Assembly: GCA_937907705.1 (NCBI GenBank)
Contig: CALCVP010000023.1
Coordinates: 1-17,959 of the forward strand
DNA from: an uncultured Prevotella sp.
GTDB taxonomy: Bacteria; Bacteroidota; Bacteroidia; Bacteroidales; Bacteroidaceae
Direction of reading: 5' to 3'
Length of the DNA: 17,959 nucleotides
The notes beneath the pieces are model-generated. The model saw only the letters and a list, made by a program, of their open reading frames with translations, had not been told where the DNA came from and did no database searches. The stretch's first letter is position 1. The number at the start of each line of letters is the position of its first letter. The position numbers and the translations under genes are program-made. This document shows, piece after piece, positions 6,388-13,410 of this stretch.

Positions 6388-6483
6388 AAAAAAGAGAGCG
6401 GCCAATTGACCGCTCTCAACCAACACAAAAACTAAACTAGACTTAATTAGATATCCTCCTATTATCTCTAACTGTAGAATATC
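6388..6483 (-). ncRNA. Candidate small RNA, copy 2 (about 95 nt), directly downstream of aroC
   Basis: Same sequence as copy 1. The promoter boxes are at 6488-6495 and 6512-6515, the terminator stem at 6394-6417, and the U tract at 6388-6393 (six U, one more than copy 1). It lies about 75 bp after the aroC stop codon, so it could be made from its own promoter or cut from the aroC 3' UTR. Confidence 0.6.
6394..6417 (-). terminator. Terminator of small RNA copy 2 (and of aroC)
   Basis: Identical stem to 6066-6089, with a six-U tail. As no other terminator lies between the aroC stop and this point, it probably also ends the aroC transcript. Confidence 0.85.
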
Positions 6484-6487
6484 ACTG

Positions 6488-6515
6488 CAAAAGTACAAAA
6501 TATAGTTTTATCAAA
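6488..6515 (-). promoter_or_regulatory. Promoter of small RNA copy 2
   Basis: TACTTTTG (6488-6495) and TTTG (6512-6515), 16 bp apart, identical to copy 1. Confidence 0.7.
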
Positions 6516-6559
6516 GGAAGGTTCTTGATTTTTCCCCCCCCCCGATTTAACATTTATTA

Positions 6560-7633
6560 TTATAGATGGGTGCATTTATGCAGTAGATATTCATCTAATA
6601 TAACCATTGCGGCCATTGCTTCCACTATTGGCACGGCTCTTGGCAACACACAGGGGTCATGCCTGCCACGTGCCTTTAATTGTGTAGTGCGTCCATTGAT
6701 ATCTACAGTATCTTGTGCGCGAAGAAGGGTCGCTACGGGTTTAAAGGCTATGCGCATCCATATATCTTGACCATTGCTGATGCCTCCTTGTATGCCTCCA
6801 CTATTGTTGGTAAGGGTAGTAATAACATTATCTTTTACTGTAAAAATATCGTTTACTTCACTGCCCTTGTGATTAACAAAGTCAAATCCTAATCCAAACT
6901 CTATGCCTTTTACTGCATTAATGCCAAGCATTGCTGCTCCTAAGTCGGCATGTAGCTTATTAAACTCTGGTTCACCTAATCCGATGGGGCATCCTTTTAT
7001 GACACAAGTAATAGTACCGCCAATGGTATCGCCTTGTTTTTTTACTTGTGTAATTAGGTCTACCATTTCTTTGGCTTTGGCTTCGTCAGGGCATCTTACG
7101 ATGTTTGTTTCAGTTTTGCTAAGATCGTATAGAGTATAATCTTTGTTCAGTGCAATGTTACCTACTTGGGAGGTGTAAGCCTGTATGGATATATTGAGCT
7201 GCTTCAATGCTAACTTGGCCAAAGCTCCAGCTACACAACGGCTGATAGTAATGCGGGCGGAAGATCTTCCTCCGCCCCGGTGGTCTCGTATTCCATATTT
7301 GTTATAATAGGTAAAATCAGCATGTGATGGTCTAAACACTTGGCGCATATTGTCATAATCATTGGAGTGCTGATTTGTATTTTGAACCATAAATCCTATG
7401 GGGCAGCCTGTTGACTTGCCTTCAAACACTCCACTTAACAATGTTACTTTGTCTGCTTCTTTTCTGTCTGTGGTAACAGCGCTTTGTCCTGGCTTTCTAC
7501 GGTTTAGCTCTTCTTGGATAAAGTTCATGTCAATATCAATGCCTGCCGGATATCCATCTATTACACCACCTATTGCCAAACCATGACTTTCACCAAAGGT
7601 GGTTAATGTAAATATCTTGCCAAATGTATTCAT
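6560..7633 (-). CDS. aroC: Chorismate synthase
   Basis: This 357-residue enzyme converts 5-enolpyruvylshikimate 3-phosphate to chorismate, the last shared step of aromatic biosynthesis, using reduced FMN. All signature blocks are present: GESHG (residues 14-18), the ELNRRKPGQS block near 43-52, RPSHADFTY near 101-109, HRGGGRSSAR near 118-127, the GIQGGISNGQ block near 284-293, and GRHDPCVLPRAVPIVEAM near 327-344. The length is normal for the family. SlyD lies upstream on the same strand with a 187-bp spacer that holds a palindromic repeat (7721-7771) and a hairpin (7671-7696), so aroC may have its own control. The last codons and the downstream small RNA are duplicated at 6061-6388. The product feeds the pheA-tyrA operon at 10483-15418. 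Confidence 0.97.
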   Translation of the reverse strand: MNTFGKIFTLTTFGESHGLAIGGVIDGYPAGIDIDMNFIQEELNRRKPGQSAVTTDRKEADKVTLLSGVFEGKSTGCPIGFMVQNTNQHSNDYDNMRQVFRPSHADFTYYNKYGIRDHRGGGRSSARITISRCVAGALAKLALKQLNISIQAYTSQVGNIALNKDYTLYDLSKTETNIVRCPDEAKAKEMVDLITQVKKQGDTIGGTITCVIKGCPIGLGEPEFNKLHADLGAAMLGINAVKGIEFGLGFDFVNHKGSEVNDIFTVKDNVITTLTNNSGGIQGGISNGQDIWMRIAFKPVATLLRAQDTVDINGRTTQLKARGRHDPCVLPRAVPIVEAMAAMVILDEYLLHKCTHL

Positions 7634-7670
7634 AATGTAGATGAAAATTTGTTTGTGTTATAGTTTGTAT

Positions 7671-7696
7671 GTTTACCTCATAATGATAAGGTAAAC
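7671..7696. other. Hairpin in the aroC upstream region
   Basis: GTTTACCT (7671-7678) and AGGTAAAC (7689-7696) form a perfect 8-bp stem with a 10-nt loop, about 40 bp before the aroC start. No T tract follows on the minus strand. Its role is unknown; mRNA stability or translation control of aroC is possible. Confidence 0.4.
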
Positions 7697-7720
7697 GTAG
7701 AGATAAAATAGAATATATAA

Positions 7721-7771
7721 ATAAGTAGGTGCAGAGAACTGTCTTTCATTCAATTCTGAACACCTACTTAT
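7721..7771. repeat. Palindromic repeat copy C, between slyD and aroC
   Basis: ATAAGTAGGTG (7721-7731) and CACCTACTTAT (7761-7771) are exact reverse complements; inside them CAGAGAA and TTCTGAA pair imperfectly. The core AAGTAGGTG...TTCTGAACACC belongs to the family seen at 1653, 5962, 9561 and 16820. It lies 50 bp past the slyD stop, so it may also act as its terminator. Confidence 0.55.
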
Positions 7772-7820
7772 ATGCAGACAGCAAAAGCAATATATTTTGT
7801 TTTGCGGGTTATATCAATGT

Positions 7821-8399
7821 TTAGTGGCAGTGTCCGCAACCACATTCATGCTCGCCTTCTTTGTGGCCTCCGCATCCTTCGCAGCTGTCACAGTTACAAC
7901 CGCCACCATTCATGTGGTTAATCAAACTTTGAATTTCATCTTTTGTAGCTTCACGCGATTCTACCACATGGCCTTTGAAGTTGAGTTCAAGTCCGGCTAA
8001 TGGATGGTTTAAGTCTACACGTACTTTATCATCACCGATAGCCACTACCTTTGCAAAAAATCTGTTACCGTCTTCATTTTGTAGTGGAACAATGGCGTCA
8101 ACAAATATATTGTCTTTGTCAAATTTTCCGTTTATAGTAAATATGTTCTTGTCCAAGTCTATAACGTGGTCGTTGTCATAATCGCCATAAGCTTGCTCCT
8201 TGGTTAATGTAAAATCAAATTCATTTCCTTTTTCAAGGTTTACCAATTCTTTTTCAAAAGCATCTAATGTAAAGCCAAATCCGCTGATAAATTGAAATGG
8301 CTTGTCGGCAGGTGCTTCCTCTACCATTGTATTCTTACCATCTTTGTTAGTATACAGCTTGTATGCTACTGCAATGTATTTGTTTTTATTCTCTTCCAT
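7821..8399 (-). CDS. slyD: FKBP-type peptidyl-prolyl isomerase, SlyD-like, with metal-binding tail
   Basis: This 192-residue cytoplasmic chaperone/isomerase should speed cis-trans proline isomerisation. The FKBP domain takes up the first 70 residues and resumes after the inserted IF (insert-in-flap) domain (about 70-125). Recognisable parts are the GFTLDAFEKELVNLEKG-like block (about 42-58, G-LxAFExxLxGL in the family), FTLTKEQAYGDYD (about 63-75) and NHPLAGLELNFKGHVV (about 131-146), which is the family's NHPLAGxxLxFxVxV. The last 30 residues are rich in Cys and His (NCDSCEGCGGH, then HECGCGHCH), as in SlyD proteins that bind nickel and other metals. A promoter at 8608-8615 gives a 5' UTR of about 200 nt that carries a small ORF and a hairpin. 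Confidence 0.92.
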   Translation of the reverse strand: MEENKNKYIAVAYKLYTNKDGKNTMVEEAPADKPFQFISGFGFTLDAFEKELVNLEKGNEFDFTLTKEQAYGDYDNDHVIDLDKNIFTINGKFDKDNIFVDAIVPLQNEDGNRFFAKVVAIGDDKVRVDLNHPLAGLELNFKGHVVESREATKDEIQSLINHMNGGGCNCDSCEGCGGHKEGEHECGCGHCH

Positions 8400-8496
8400 T
8401 TTTGTTGTTTATAATTAATAGTAAAATATTTATTTGTTCACTCATTTGATTTGAGCATTTGTATATGTTTTATCCTTTGTTAAAGAAGCCTGTATG

Positions 8497-8518
8497 GACT
8501 TTAAGCGGATGTAAAGTC
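8497..8518 (-). other. Hairpin in the slyD 5' leader
   Basis: GACTTTA (8497-8503) and TAAAGTC (8512-8518) form a perfect 7-bp stem. It lies within a 25-codon ORF (8470-8547, minus) that begins with ATG and is rich in Leu, Thr and Lys. Nothing shows that the ORF is translated. Confidence 0.35.
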
Positions 8519-8607
8519 AAGAATGTTTTTCTTGTTAAATGCAGCATAATGAACTTTTGCTGACTACTGATATATGTTATTGCCAGTGGCAAAAAGTTAG
8601 TTGTGTG

Positions 8608-8615
8608 CAAATTTA
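8608..8615 (-). promoter_or_regulatory. Promoter -7 box of slyD
   Basis: TAAATTTG on the minus strand fits TAnnTTTG. The -33 region is less clear (TTTC at about 8632). Transcription would begin near 8601, about 200 nt before the start codon. Confidence 0.45.
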
Positions 8616-8686
8616 CAAAAAAATGCTGAGAAAGGATCATGCTCTTTCTATAATTTAATATTAAGTAGATATTCTGGACTTGTTTA

Positions 8687-9424
8687 TTAGAATTGCCATT
8701 TTGCACCTAAACATGGGCGGCATTTAAAGCCTTCTGTGGAGCCGAAATTATTGCTGAGCTCTATTTCTGTTCCTATATTTAAGTTTTCGCATCCAAAATG
8801 TCTGCCTACATTATACCATAATTGAGGCTCTGTAATAAATATATTGTGTTTTGTCTTAAAGTCATTGCTACCTTCTTTTGCGCAATCGTGGGTTTCCCAC
8901 CAAAAATCAGCAAAGCCATCGAAGGTCAATCCAGACACTCCAAAAACATCCTTACACGTCCAAACCAAAGTGAGTTGCATAGGTATTGTGCTACTTTTTT
9001 TCTTGATATTTTTATAGAGAGCTTTGATATTAAGCGTATTGTTGAATTGCTTGTCGTGCAAGAAATAATCTGCACCGAACAGCCAACCAGTATTGATAGG
9101 ATAACTTTTGGTAATGCCTCCATCGTATTCAATATGGAGACTGAAGGCTTTGATAGCAGACTTCTGCCAAAAGTTTAAGCAGCGTGAAATTTCAAGATAG
9201 CTTCCTCCTGGCGAAAGATTAGGTCCTGATACATGGTCATCATAGTTAAAGTCATGGTCTACGAAGAAGTAAGAATTACCCCATTTGTCAGCTTTGAACA
9301 TCTCTAAAGTGAGCGTGTAGAATTTTCTGTCAGAGCCGAAATCATAAAATAACTGGGCATTTGTCTGTGCATACGTCTTTGTAAAAAGTAGCATTGCTAT
9401 TATCAGCAGTATTATTTTTTTCAT
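8687..9424 (-). CDS. DUF5020 family outer-membrane protein, Tsx-like barrel
   Basis: Starting from the internal ATG at 9424, this is a 245-residue secreted protein with a clean signal peptide (residues 1-20, MKKIILLIIAMLLFTKTYAQ). The longer frame that starts at 9469 is unlikely, because the promoter box (9467-9474) would lie inside it. The mature part resembles DUF5020 proteins, which are related to nucleoside-specific channel-forming Tsx barrels. Recognisable parts are QLFYDFG, then YTLTLEMFKADKWGNSYFFVD, the FDGFADFWWE block, ITEPQLWYNVGRHF, GTEIELSNNFG, and a final Trp-Gln-Phe that fits a beta-barrel C-terminus. Alternating hydrophobic strands are seen throughout. The substrate is unknown. 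It is probably a monocistronic outer-membrane protein, with slyD about 290 bp downstream having its own promoter. Confidence 0.8.
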   Translation of the reverse strand: MKKIILLIIAMLLFTKTYAQTNAQLFYDFGSDRKFYTLTLEMFKADKWGNSYFFVDHDFNYDDHVSGPNLSPGGSYLEISRCLNFWQKSAIKAFSLHIEYDGGITKSYPINTGWLFGADYFLHDKQFNNTLNIKALYKNIKKKSSTIPMQLTLVWTCKDVFGVSGLTFDGFADFWWETHDCAKEGSNDFKTKHNIFITEPQLWYNVGRHFGCENLNIGTEIELSNNFGSTEGFKCRPCLGAKWQF

Positions 9425-9466
9425 TTGTAATGGATAATTAGTGTTATACGATGTAAACATAAATTG

Positions 9467-9474
9467 CAAAATTA
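9467..9474 (-). promoter_or_regulatory. Promoter -7 box of the DUF5020 gene
   Basis: TAATTTTG on the minus strand fits TAnnTTTG and lies 43 bp upstream of the ATG at 9424. It supports that start over the upstream one. The -33 box is not clear. Confidence 0.45.
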
Positions 9475-9560
9475 TACATATTTTGTGTAAAAAAAGAAAA
9501 ATATGAAAACGATTCTTTCTTTATTATAAAATTAATGGCTTGTTCTTGTTTTGACAAGGC

Positions 9561-9578
9561 GATAAGTAGGTGTTTAAA
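9561..9578. repeat. Repeat copy D (half element) in the divergent spacer 9425-9798
   Basis: GATAAGTAGGTGTTTAAA matches the left arm of copies A and C. The matching right arm is missing. The rest of this 374-bp divergent spacer shows only the promoter boxes at 9467 and 9688. Confidence 0.4.
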
Positions 9579-9687
9579 GTGCAACGCATATATACGATTG
9601 TTACTGATCCTAAGATGTCTTTTAATAATAATGTTTCATTGTGAAGAATAATCCATCGGAAGAGGAGTGGTTTTCATATATTATTCG

Positions 9688-9695
9688 TATTTTTG
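9688..9695 (+). promoter_or_regulatory. Possible promoter -7 box for the MgtC-family gene
   Basis: TATTTTTG fits TAnnTTTG about 100 bp before the start codon. The -33 region (TTTTC) is a poor match. Confidence 0.3.
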
Positions 9696-9798
9696 CTTTG
9701 CCATCAGGAGTTTACTCGTTTTTTAGTAGTATGAAGATGTGTAAAATTCTTGACAAGATAAAGGCTTAAGTATTTATACGTAGAAAATATTTTGTGTT

Positions 9799-10446
9799 AT
9801 GGTGATAGAATTGATTTTACGACTTGCATTTGCTCTGCTTTTAGGCGGATTAATAGGTATAGAGCGTGAATACCGTGCTAAAGAGGCGGGCTTCCGTACC
9901 CATTTTCTTGTAGCTTTAGGCAGCGCATTGTTTTGTATTGTATCGCAATATGGTTTCTCTACTGATTTGAAAGATTCTTCGCGTGTGGCAGCTCAAGTGG
10001 TGTCTGGCATAGGCTTTTTAGGAGCAGGCACAATTATTTTTCAGAAGAATGTAGTGCGTGGACTTACTACTGCGGCGGGCTTATGGGTAACAGCCGCAAT
10101 AGGATTGGCTTGTGGCACTGGCATGTATGTGGCAGCAGGTGTATCAACATTAATGGTACTGTTAGGATTGGAAATATTAAATGCTTTTTTGCCAAAGATG
10201 GGTACCTCTACGATGACCATTTCTTTTGTAGCACCCACAAGAGAGAGCGTACGAAAAGTATTGAGTCAAATAAAGCATGATGGTATGGAATTATATTCTT
10301 ATGAGTTGAAGCAAAGTCGCAATGAAATGGGAGTGATTTACTATGCCAATATAGAGCTGAAGTTTAAACGTAGCAAGACAAAAACAGAAAATCTACTTAG
10401 TTATATGGATGAGTTTCAGGATGTCATAATCGCAAATATAGAGTAA
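9799..10446 (+). CDS. MgtC/SapB family inner-membrane protein
   Basis: This 215-residue protein has the MgtC membrane domain in its first 135 residues. Hydrophobic helices lie at about 3-20, 33-50, 63-85, 93-107 and 111-130. The family signatures are GGLIGIEREYRAKEAGFRTH (residues 16-35) and RVAAQVVSGIGFLGAGTIIF (about 63-82), followed by VRGLTTAAGLWVTAAIGLACG. A soluble C-terminal domain (about 136-215) with charged, ACT-like alternation completes it. In pathogens MgtC blocks the F1Fo ATP synthase and helps growth at low magnesium; in most bacteria the role is unclear, often linked to Mg homeostasis. It is the only plus-strand gene between 667 and 17109. It converges on the endonuclease-like gene with only 36 bp between the stops. 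Confidence 0.9.
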   Translation: MVIELILRLAFALLLGGLIGIEREYRAKEAGFRTHFLVALGSALFCIVSQYGFSTDLKDSSRVAAQVVSGIGFLGAGTIIFQKNVVRGLTTAAGLWVTAAIGLACGTGMYVAAGVSTLMVLLGLEILNAFLPKMGTSTMTISFVAPTRESVRKVLSQIKHDGMELYSYELKQSRNEMGVIYYANIELKFKRSKTKTENLLSYMDEFQDVIIANIE

Positions 10447-10482
10447 AATACTGTTGCTCCTTGCAGTAATAGACAAGTTCTC

Positions 10483-11433
10483 TTATGGTTGAGGCATGGT
10501 AAACCTGACCACGATGGGTAAATGGTCGCTGTATGCATTGCGATAATGGTAAGCCCTGTATGTCCTAAACGGTTGAACGCCACCATATTTCTCGTCTTTT
10601 TCCAATAAGAAAGGAGCATCATTGATGTGGCAAGAGAGCAGTTCTGGCAGCAACCAAGAGCTGAAAAATATGTGGTCAATACTTTTCCACTCACCTTTGT
10701 ATTTGTAAGAGGCTGGTGTGCCATGTGTTCCCGTTGCTTTTTCTGATACATTTACCATTCCGGTATCATAAAGTGGCCGTAGTGCAGGCGAATTTGCATA
10801 GTCGTTGAAATCGCCGGCTACGATGATATTAGGCTCCTTGTGTTTGCCCTTTATGGAGTCGATAGCCATTGCCAACCGATGGGTTACAGCCTTTCTGTAT
10901 GGCAGAGTCTGCTTGCTACCTCCATATTTGCTGGGCGCATGTACAACAAATATATGGAGCGTATCGTCTGTCATGATGCGTCCAGATACATATAGAATGT
11001 CTCTTGTAGGGCGCATATCTTTTACTGGCTGAATGTTAAGAGAGTAGTGGCTGATAGGGAGAAACCTGCCTGGAGCATACATAAGGGCTACATCTATGCC
11101 CCGTACATCTGGCGATTGTGTAATGATGTACTCGTATTGAGCTTTTCTCAATGCAGAACGCTTGCAGAGATACTGCATGCAACTGTCATTTTCTACCTCG
11201 CACAGTGCAATAAAGTCGGGCATAAACCAGTCATTGCCTTTCATGCCACATGAAATGATAGTTTTGGATATATTGTTGAGCTTGTTCCAAAACTTGCGCT
11301 GATTCCATTTCCGTGGGCCTTCTGGCAAAAACTCATAGTCTTGCTTTAGACTGTCGTGGTGGCAATCAAACAGATTTTCACAGTTAAACTCTACGAAGGT
11401 GAGAAATGATACTAATAGTAGCGAAAGGCTCAT
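10483..11433 (-). CDS. Endonuclease/exonuclease/phosphatase family protein
   Basis: This 316-residue protein belongs to the metal-dependent DNase I-like fold. The motifs are in order: FVEFNCENLFD (about 12-22, metal-site Asn/Glu region), ALCEVEN (catalytic Glu, about 76-82), GIDVALMYAP near 112, FVVHAPSKYGG near 161-171, the catalytic GDFNDYANSP block near 207-216, SIDHIFFS near 252-259, and the C-terminal YSDHLPIVV (about 301-309) with the catalytic His. The substrate cannot be told; relatives cut DNA or remove phosphate from lipids or sugars. A short hydrophobic N-terminus (MSLSLLLVSFLTFV) may be an incomplete signal peptide or anchor. It begins 11 bp after the tyrA stop, so it is the last gene of the aromatic operon, though it has no obvious role in that pathway. 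Confidence 0.88.
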   Translation of the reverse strand: MSLSLLLVSFLTFVEFNCENLFDCHHDSLKQDYEFLPEGPRKWNQRKFWNKLNNISKTIISCGMKGNDWFMPDFIALCEVENDSCMQYLCKRSALRKAQYEYIITQSPDVRGIDVALMYAPGRFLPISHYSLNIQPVKDMRPTRDILYVSGRIMTDDTLHIFVVHAPSKYGGSKQTLPYRKAVTHRLAMAIDSIKGKHKEPNIIVAGDFNDYANSPALRPLYDTGMVNVSEKATGTHGTPASYKYKGEWKSIDHIFFSSWLLPELLSCHINDAPFLLEKDEKYGGVQPFRTYRAYHYRNAYSDHLPIVVRFTMPQP

Positions 11434-11444
11434 GGTATAAATTT

Positions 11445-12239
11445 TTATTGTTTTATCTCAATGTCTTGTTTTACATTGTTGCGTATCTTTGTCAAGTAGT
11501 TGTGCATGGCGTCAGCATCTTTATTGTCAATAATCTCAAGTAACGTTTTGAGCTCTTGCCCGATTTTTTCTACTTGTCCTGAGGTATAGGGATTGAACAG
11601 TACTTCTTGTAACAAGAAATCATCCTCGTTAAGTACCCCTTTGGCTATTTTCATGTGCCGCTTGAAGGTCGTGCCAGGTGCATCTTGGTGTTTCATCACG
11701 GCAGCAAACACAAATGTGCTGACAAAAGGTATGCTTAATGAGTAGGCTACTGTTTTGTCATGTTCTTCAAAAGTATATTCATAGATATTGAGTCCTAACT
11801 TGTGATAGACATCTTTGAAGAATATTCTGCCCATATAGTCTCCTTCTGTAATAATGATGGCATTTTCTTCGCTTAACTGGTTTAGATTGGCAAAGGTAGG
11901 ACCAAACATAGGGTGTGTAGATACATATCTGTGTCCGCTGGCTTCGTAAAATTCTTTTAGTCCAGTTTTGATAGATGATATATCGCTAATGATGCAGTCT
12001 TTTGGCAGATATGGCAGCACCTCTCGAAAGGCAGGAATGGTGTATTTTACAGTAACGGCATTGATAACAAGTTCTGGCTGAAACTGCTCTATCTCTTCCA
12101 TGGTTGTAAAGCGCAATGTGTTATATGTGTATCTAAGCCGTTGCGGGTTCTTCTCATAGACTGCTGTTTCATGTTCAAAACTGAGTGTATCAAGGAAAAA
12201 ACTCCCCATCTTTCCTGCGCCTAAAACTAATATTTTCAT
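11445..12239 (-). CDS. tyrA: Prephenate dehydrogenase
   Basis: This 264-residue enzyme oxidises and decarboxylates prephenate to 4-hydroxyphenylpyruvate for tyrosine. The NAD(P)-binding Rossmann fold opens with ILVLGAGKMGSFF (residues 3-15). The substrate-binding block is VSTHPMFGPTFANL (about 105-118), with the catalytic His of THPMFGP. EEHDKTVAYSLSIPFVSTFVF (about 158-178) starts the helical dimer domain. There is no chorismate mutase fused to it; that activity is on the DAHP synthase gene upstream. It is shorter than the E. coli bifunctional TyrA and close to the Bacteroidetes and archaeal type. The spacer before it (12240-12316) holds a 13-bp hairpin. Confidence 0.93.
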   Translation of the reverse strand: MKILVLGAGKMGSFFLDTLSFEHETAVYEKNPQRLRYTYNTLRFTTMEEIEQFQPELVINAVTVKYTIPAFREVLPYLPKDCIISDISSIKTGLKEFYEASGHRYVSTHPMFGPTFANLNQLSEENAIIITEGDYMGRIFFKDVYHKLGLNIYEYTFEEHDKTVAYSLSIPFVSTFVFAAVMKHQDAPGTTFKRHMKIAKGVLNEDDFLLQEVLFNPYTSGQVEKIGQELKTLLEIIDNKDADAMHNYLTKIRNNVKQDIEIKQ

Positions 12240-12265
12240 GCTTGTGTCTTTTTATACTTTTATGA

Positions 12266-12310
12266 ATGAAGCAGGTATCCAAAAGCATCCTCTTTGAATA
12301 CCTGCTTCAT
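12266..12310 (-). other. Intercistronic hairpin between the DAHP synthase and tyrA genes
   Basis: ATGAAGCAGGTAT (12266-12278) and ATACCTGCTTCAT (12298-12310) are exact reverse complements with a 19-nt loop, which itself can partly pair. No T tract follows on the minus strand, so full termination is unlikely. The arm AAGCAGGTATTCAAAG resembles the dispersed repeat family, so it could be a copy of that repeat or an mRNA-processing site that changes the expression ratio within the operon. Confidence 0.55.
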
Positions 12311-12316
12311 CATCAA

Positions 12317-13381
12317 TTATTTATTGATAATTTCCATTTGTTGTCTTACAGATTCTTCGTGTACGGCCTCAAATACAGTCTTGATAAAGTCGGGTTTCAT
12401 GCCACAAAGACTACCTTGTGCACCACGTTTGTCAAGTATTTCATTATAGCGTGCAGCCTGCAATACAGTCATGTTGTGTTCTTTCTTGTATTGTCCTATT
12501 TCTCTGCATACTCTCATTCTTTTAGCAAGCAGTTCCATCAGCTGGTTGTCCAGTTCGTCTATTTGCTTTCTTAAATTACTGATTCCTTCAGTTGTGGTAG
12601 TTTCGTCTCTGATGACCAACAGACTGAGAATATAATCCAATACCTCTGGTGTTACTTGCTGTTTGGCATCGCTCCATGCTTCATCAGGATTACAATGACT
12701 TTCTACTATCAAGCCATTGAAGCCCAAGTCCATTGCTTGCTGGCAAAGTGGAGCTATGAGTTCGCGGCGTCCGCCTATATGGCTGGGGTCGCAGAATATG
12801 GGTAAGTTAGGTATGCGGCGGCGCAGTTCAATAGGTATTTGCCACATAGGCAGGTTTCTGTAAATCTTCTTGTCATAGCTTGAGAACCCTCGATGTATAG
12901 CAGCCATGCGCTTGATGCCTGCTTGGTTGATACGTTCCATGGCACCAATCCAGAGTTCCAGGTCTGGGTTAACAGGGTTCTTGACCAATACAGGTACATC
13001 AACACCTTTCAAACTGTCTGCCAAGGCTTGCATGGCAAAGGGATTGGCAGAGGTGCGTGCACCTACCCATAAGATGTCAATACCATATTTTAATGCTAAT
13101 TCCACATGTTCAGGAGTAGCCACTTCTGTGGCTACCAGCATGTGGTTTTCTTCTTTTACACGCTTCAACCATGGCAGGGCTTTTTCCCCTTTGCCTTCAA
13201 AACCTCCTGGTTTTGTGCGGGGCTTCCACACACCAGCTCTAAATATATGGCATCCTTTTGCAGCCAGTTCTTTGGCTGTAGTCATCACTTGTTCTTCCGT
13301 TTCAGCTGAGCAAGGGCCAGCTATCACCATGAGCTTCTCATTGTCGCATGGCAGGTTAAGGGGTTCTAATTCGAGTTCCAT
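12317..13381 (-). CDS. Bifunctional DAHP synthase / chorismate mutase
   Basis: This 354-residue fusion catalyses the first step of the aromatic pathway (phosphoenolpyruvate plus erythrose 4-phosphate to DAHP) and the chorismate-to-prephenate branch. Residues 12-255 are a KDO8P-type (type I beta) DAHP synthase: VIAGPCSAE (19-27), the FRAGVWKPRTKPGGFEGKG block (47-65), then VGART, LVKNPVNPD (about 132-140), IHRGFSSYD and CDPSHIGGRR (197-206). Residues 265-345 are an AroQ-type chorismate mutase: NLRKQIDELDNQLMELLAKR, IGQYKK, and QAARYNEIL. It lacks the N-terminal extension of allosteric E. coli-type enzymes. In related fusions the mutase domain passes feedback inhibition by prephenate to the synthase. 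It is third in the operon, 29 bp after the aminotransferase. Names such as aroF, aroG or pheB are used in databases; none is specific enough. Confidence 0.95.
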   Translation of the reverse strand: MELELEPLNLPCDNEKLMVIAGPCSAETEEQVMTTAKELAAKGCHIFRAGVWKPRTKPGGFEGKGEKALPWLKRVKEENHMLVATEVATPEHVELALKYGIDILWVGARTSANPFAMQALADSLKGVDVPVLVKNPVNPDLELWIGAMERINQAGIKRMAAIHRGFSSYDKKIYRNLPMWQIPIELRRRIPNLPIFCDPSHIGGRRELIAPLCQQAMDLGFNGLIVESHCNPDEAWSDAKQQVTPEVLDYILSLLVIRDETTTTEGISNLRKQIDELDNQLMELLAKRMRVCREIGQYKKEHNMTVLQAARYNEILDKRGAQGSLCGMKPDFIKTVFEAVHEESVRQQMEIINK

Positions 13382-13410
13382 AATGCGTTTATGTTTTTAG
13401 TTTGTGTATG

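Larger units (their letters stand above)
6061..6592. repeat. Tandem duplication, 204 bp identical, period 328 bp
   Basis: Bases 6061-6264 and 6389-6592 are identical as far as I can align them, including both C10 tracts. Each copy runs from the small RNA terminator through its promoter and the C10 tract to the last nine or so codons of aroC. Beyond 6264/6592 similarity falls abruptly to an estimated 60% across the remainder of the aroC-like segment. The unit therefore arose by tandem duplication of the aroC 3' end plus its downstream RNA gene. Confidence 0.85.

Noticed and set aside
6232..6498. An 88-codon minus-strand ORF running through small RNA copy 2 into the aroC remnant
   Set aside because: The coding match is only with the aroC C-terminus; the first part crosses the terminator stem, and the frame has no start signal. 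It is better explained as RNA gene plus pseudogene.
6061..6592. CRISPR array, from the repeated units
   Set aside because: Only two long copies, 204 bp each, with a pseudogene between them; no short regular repeats or spacers and no cas genes.
9425..9469. Longer N-terminus of the DUF5020 protein (start at 9469)
   Set aside because: It would put 15 residues before a perfect signal peptide, and the promoter -7 box lies within it.
12266..12310. A second amino-acid attenuator before tyrA
   Set aside because: No leader ORF, no alternative antiterminator pairing and no U tract were found.
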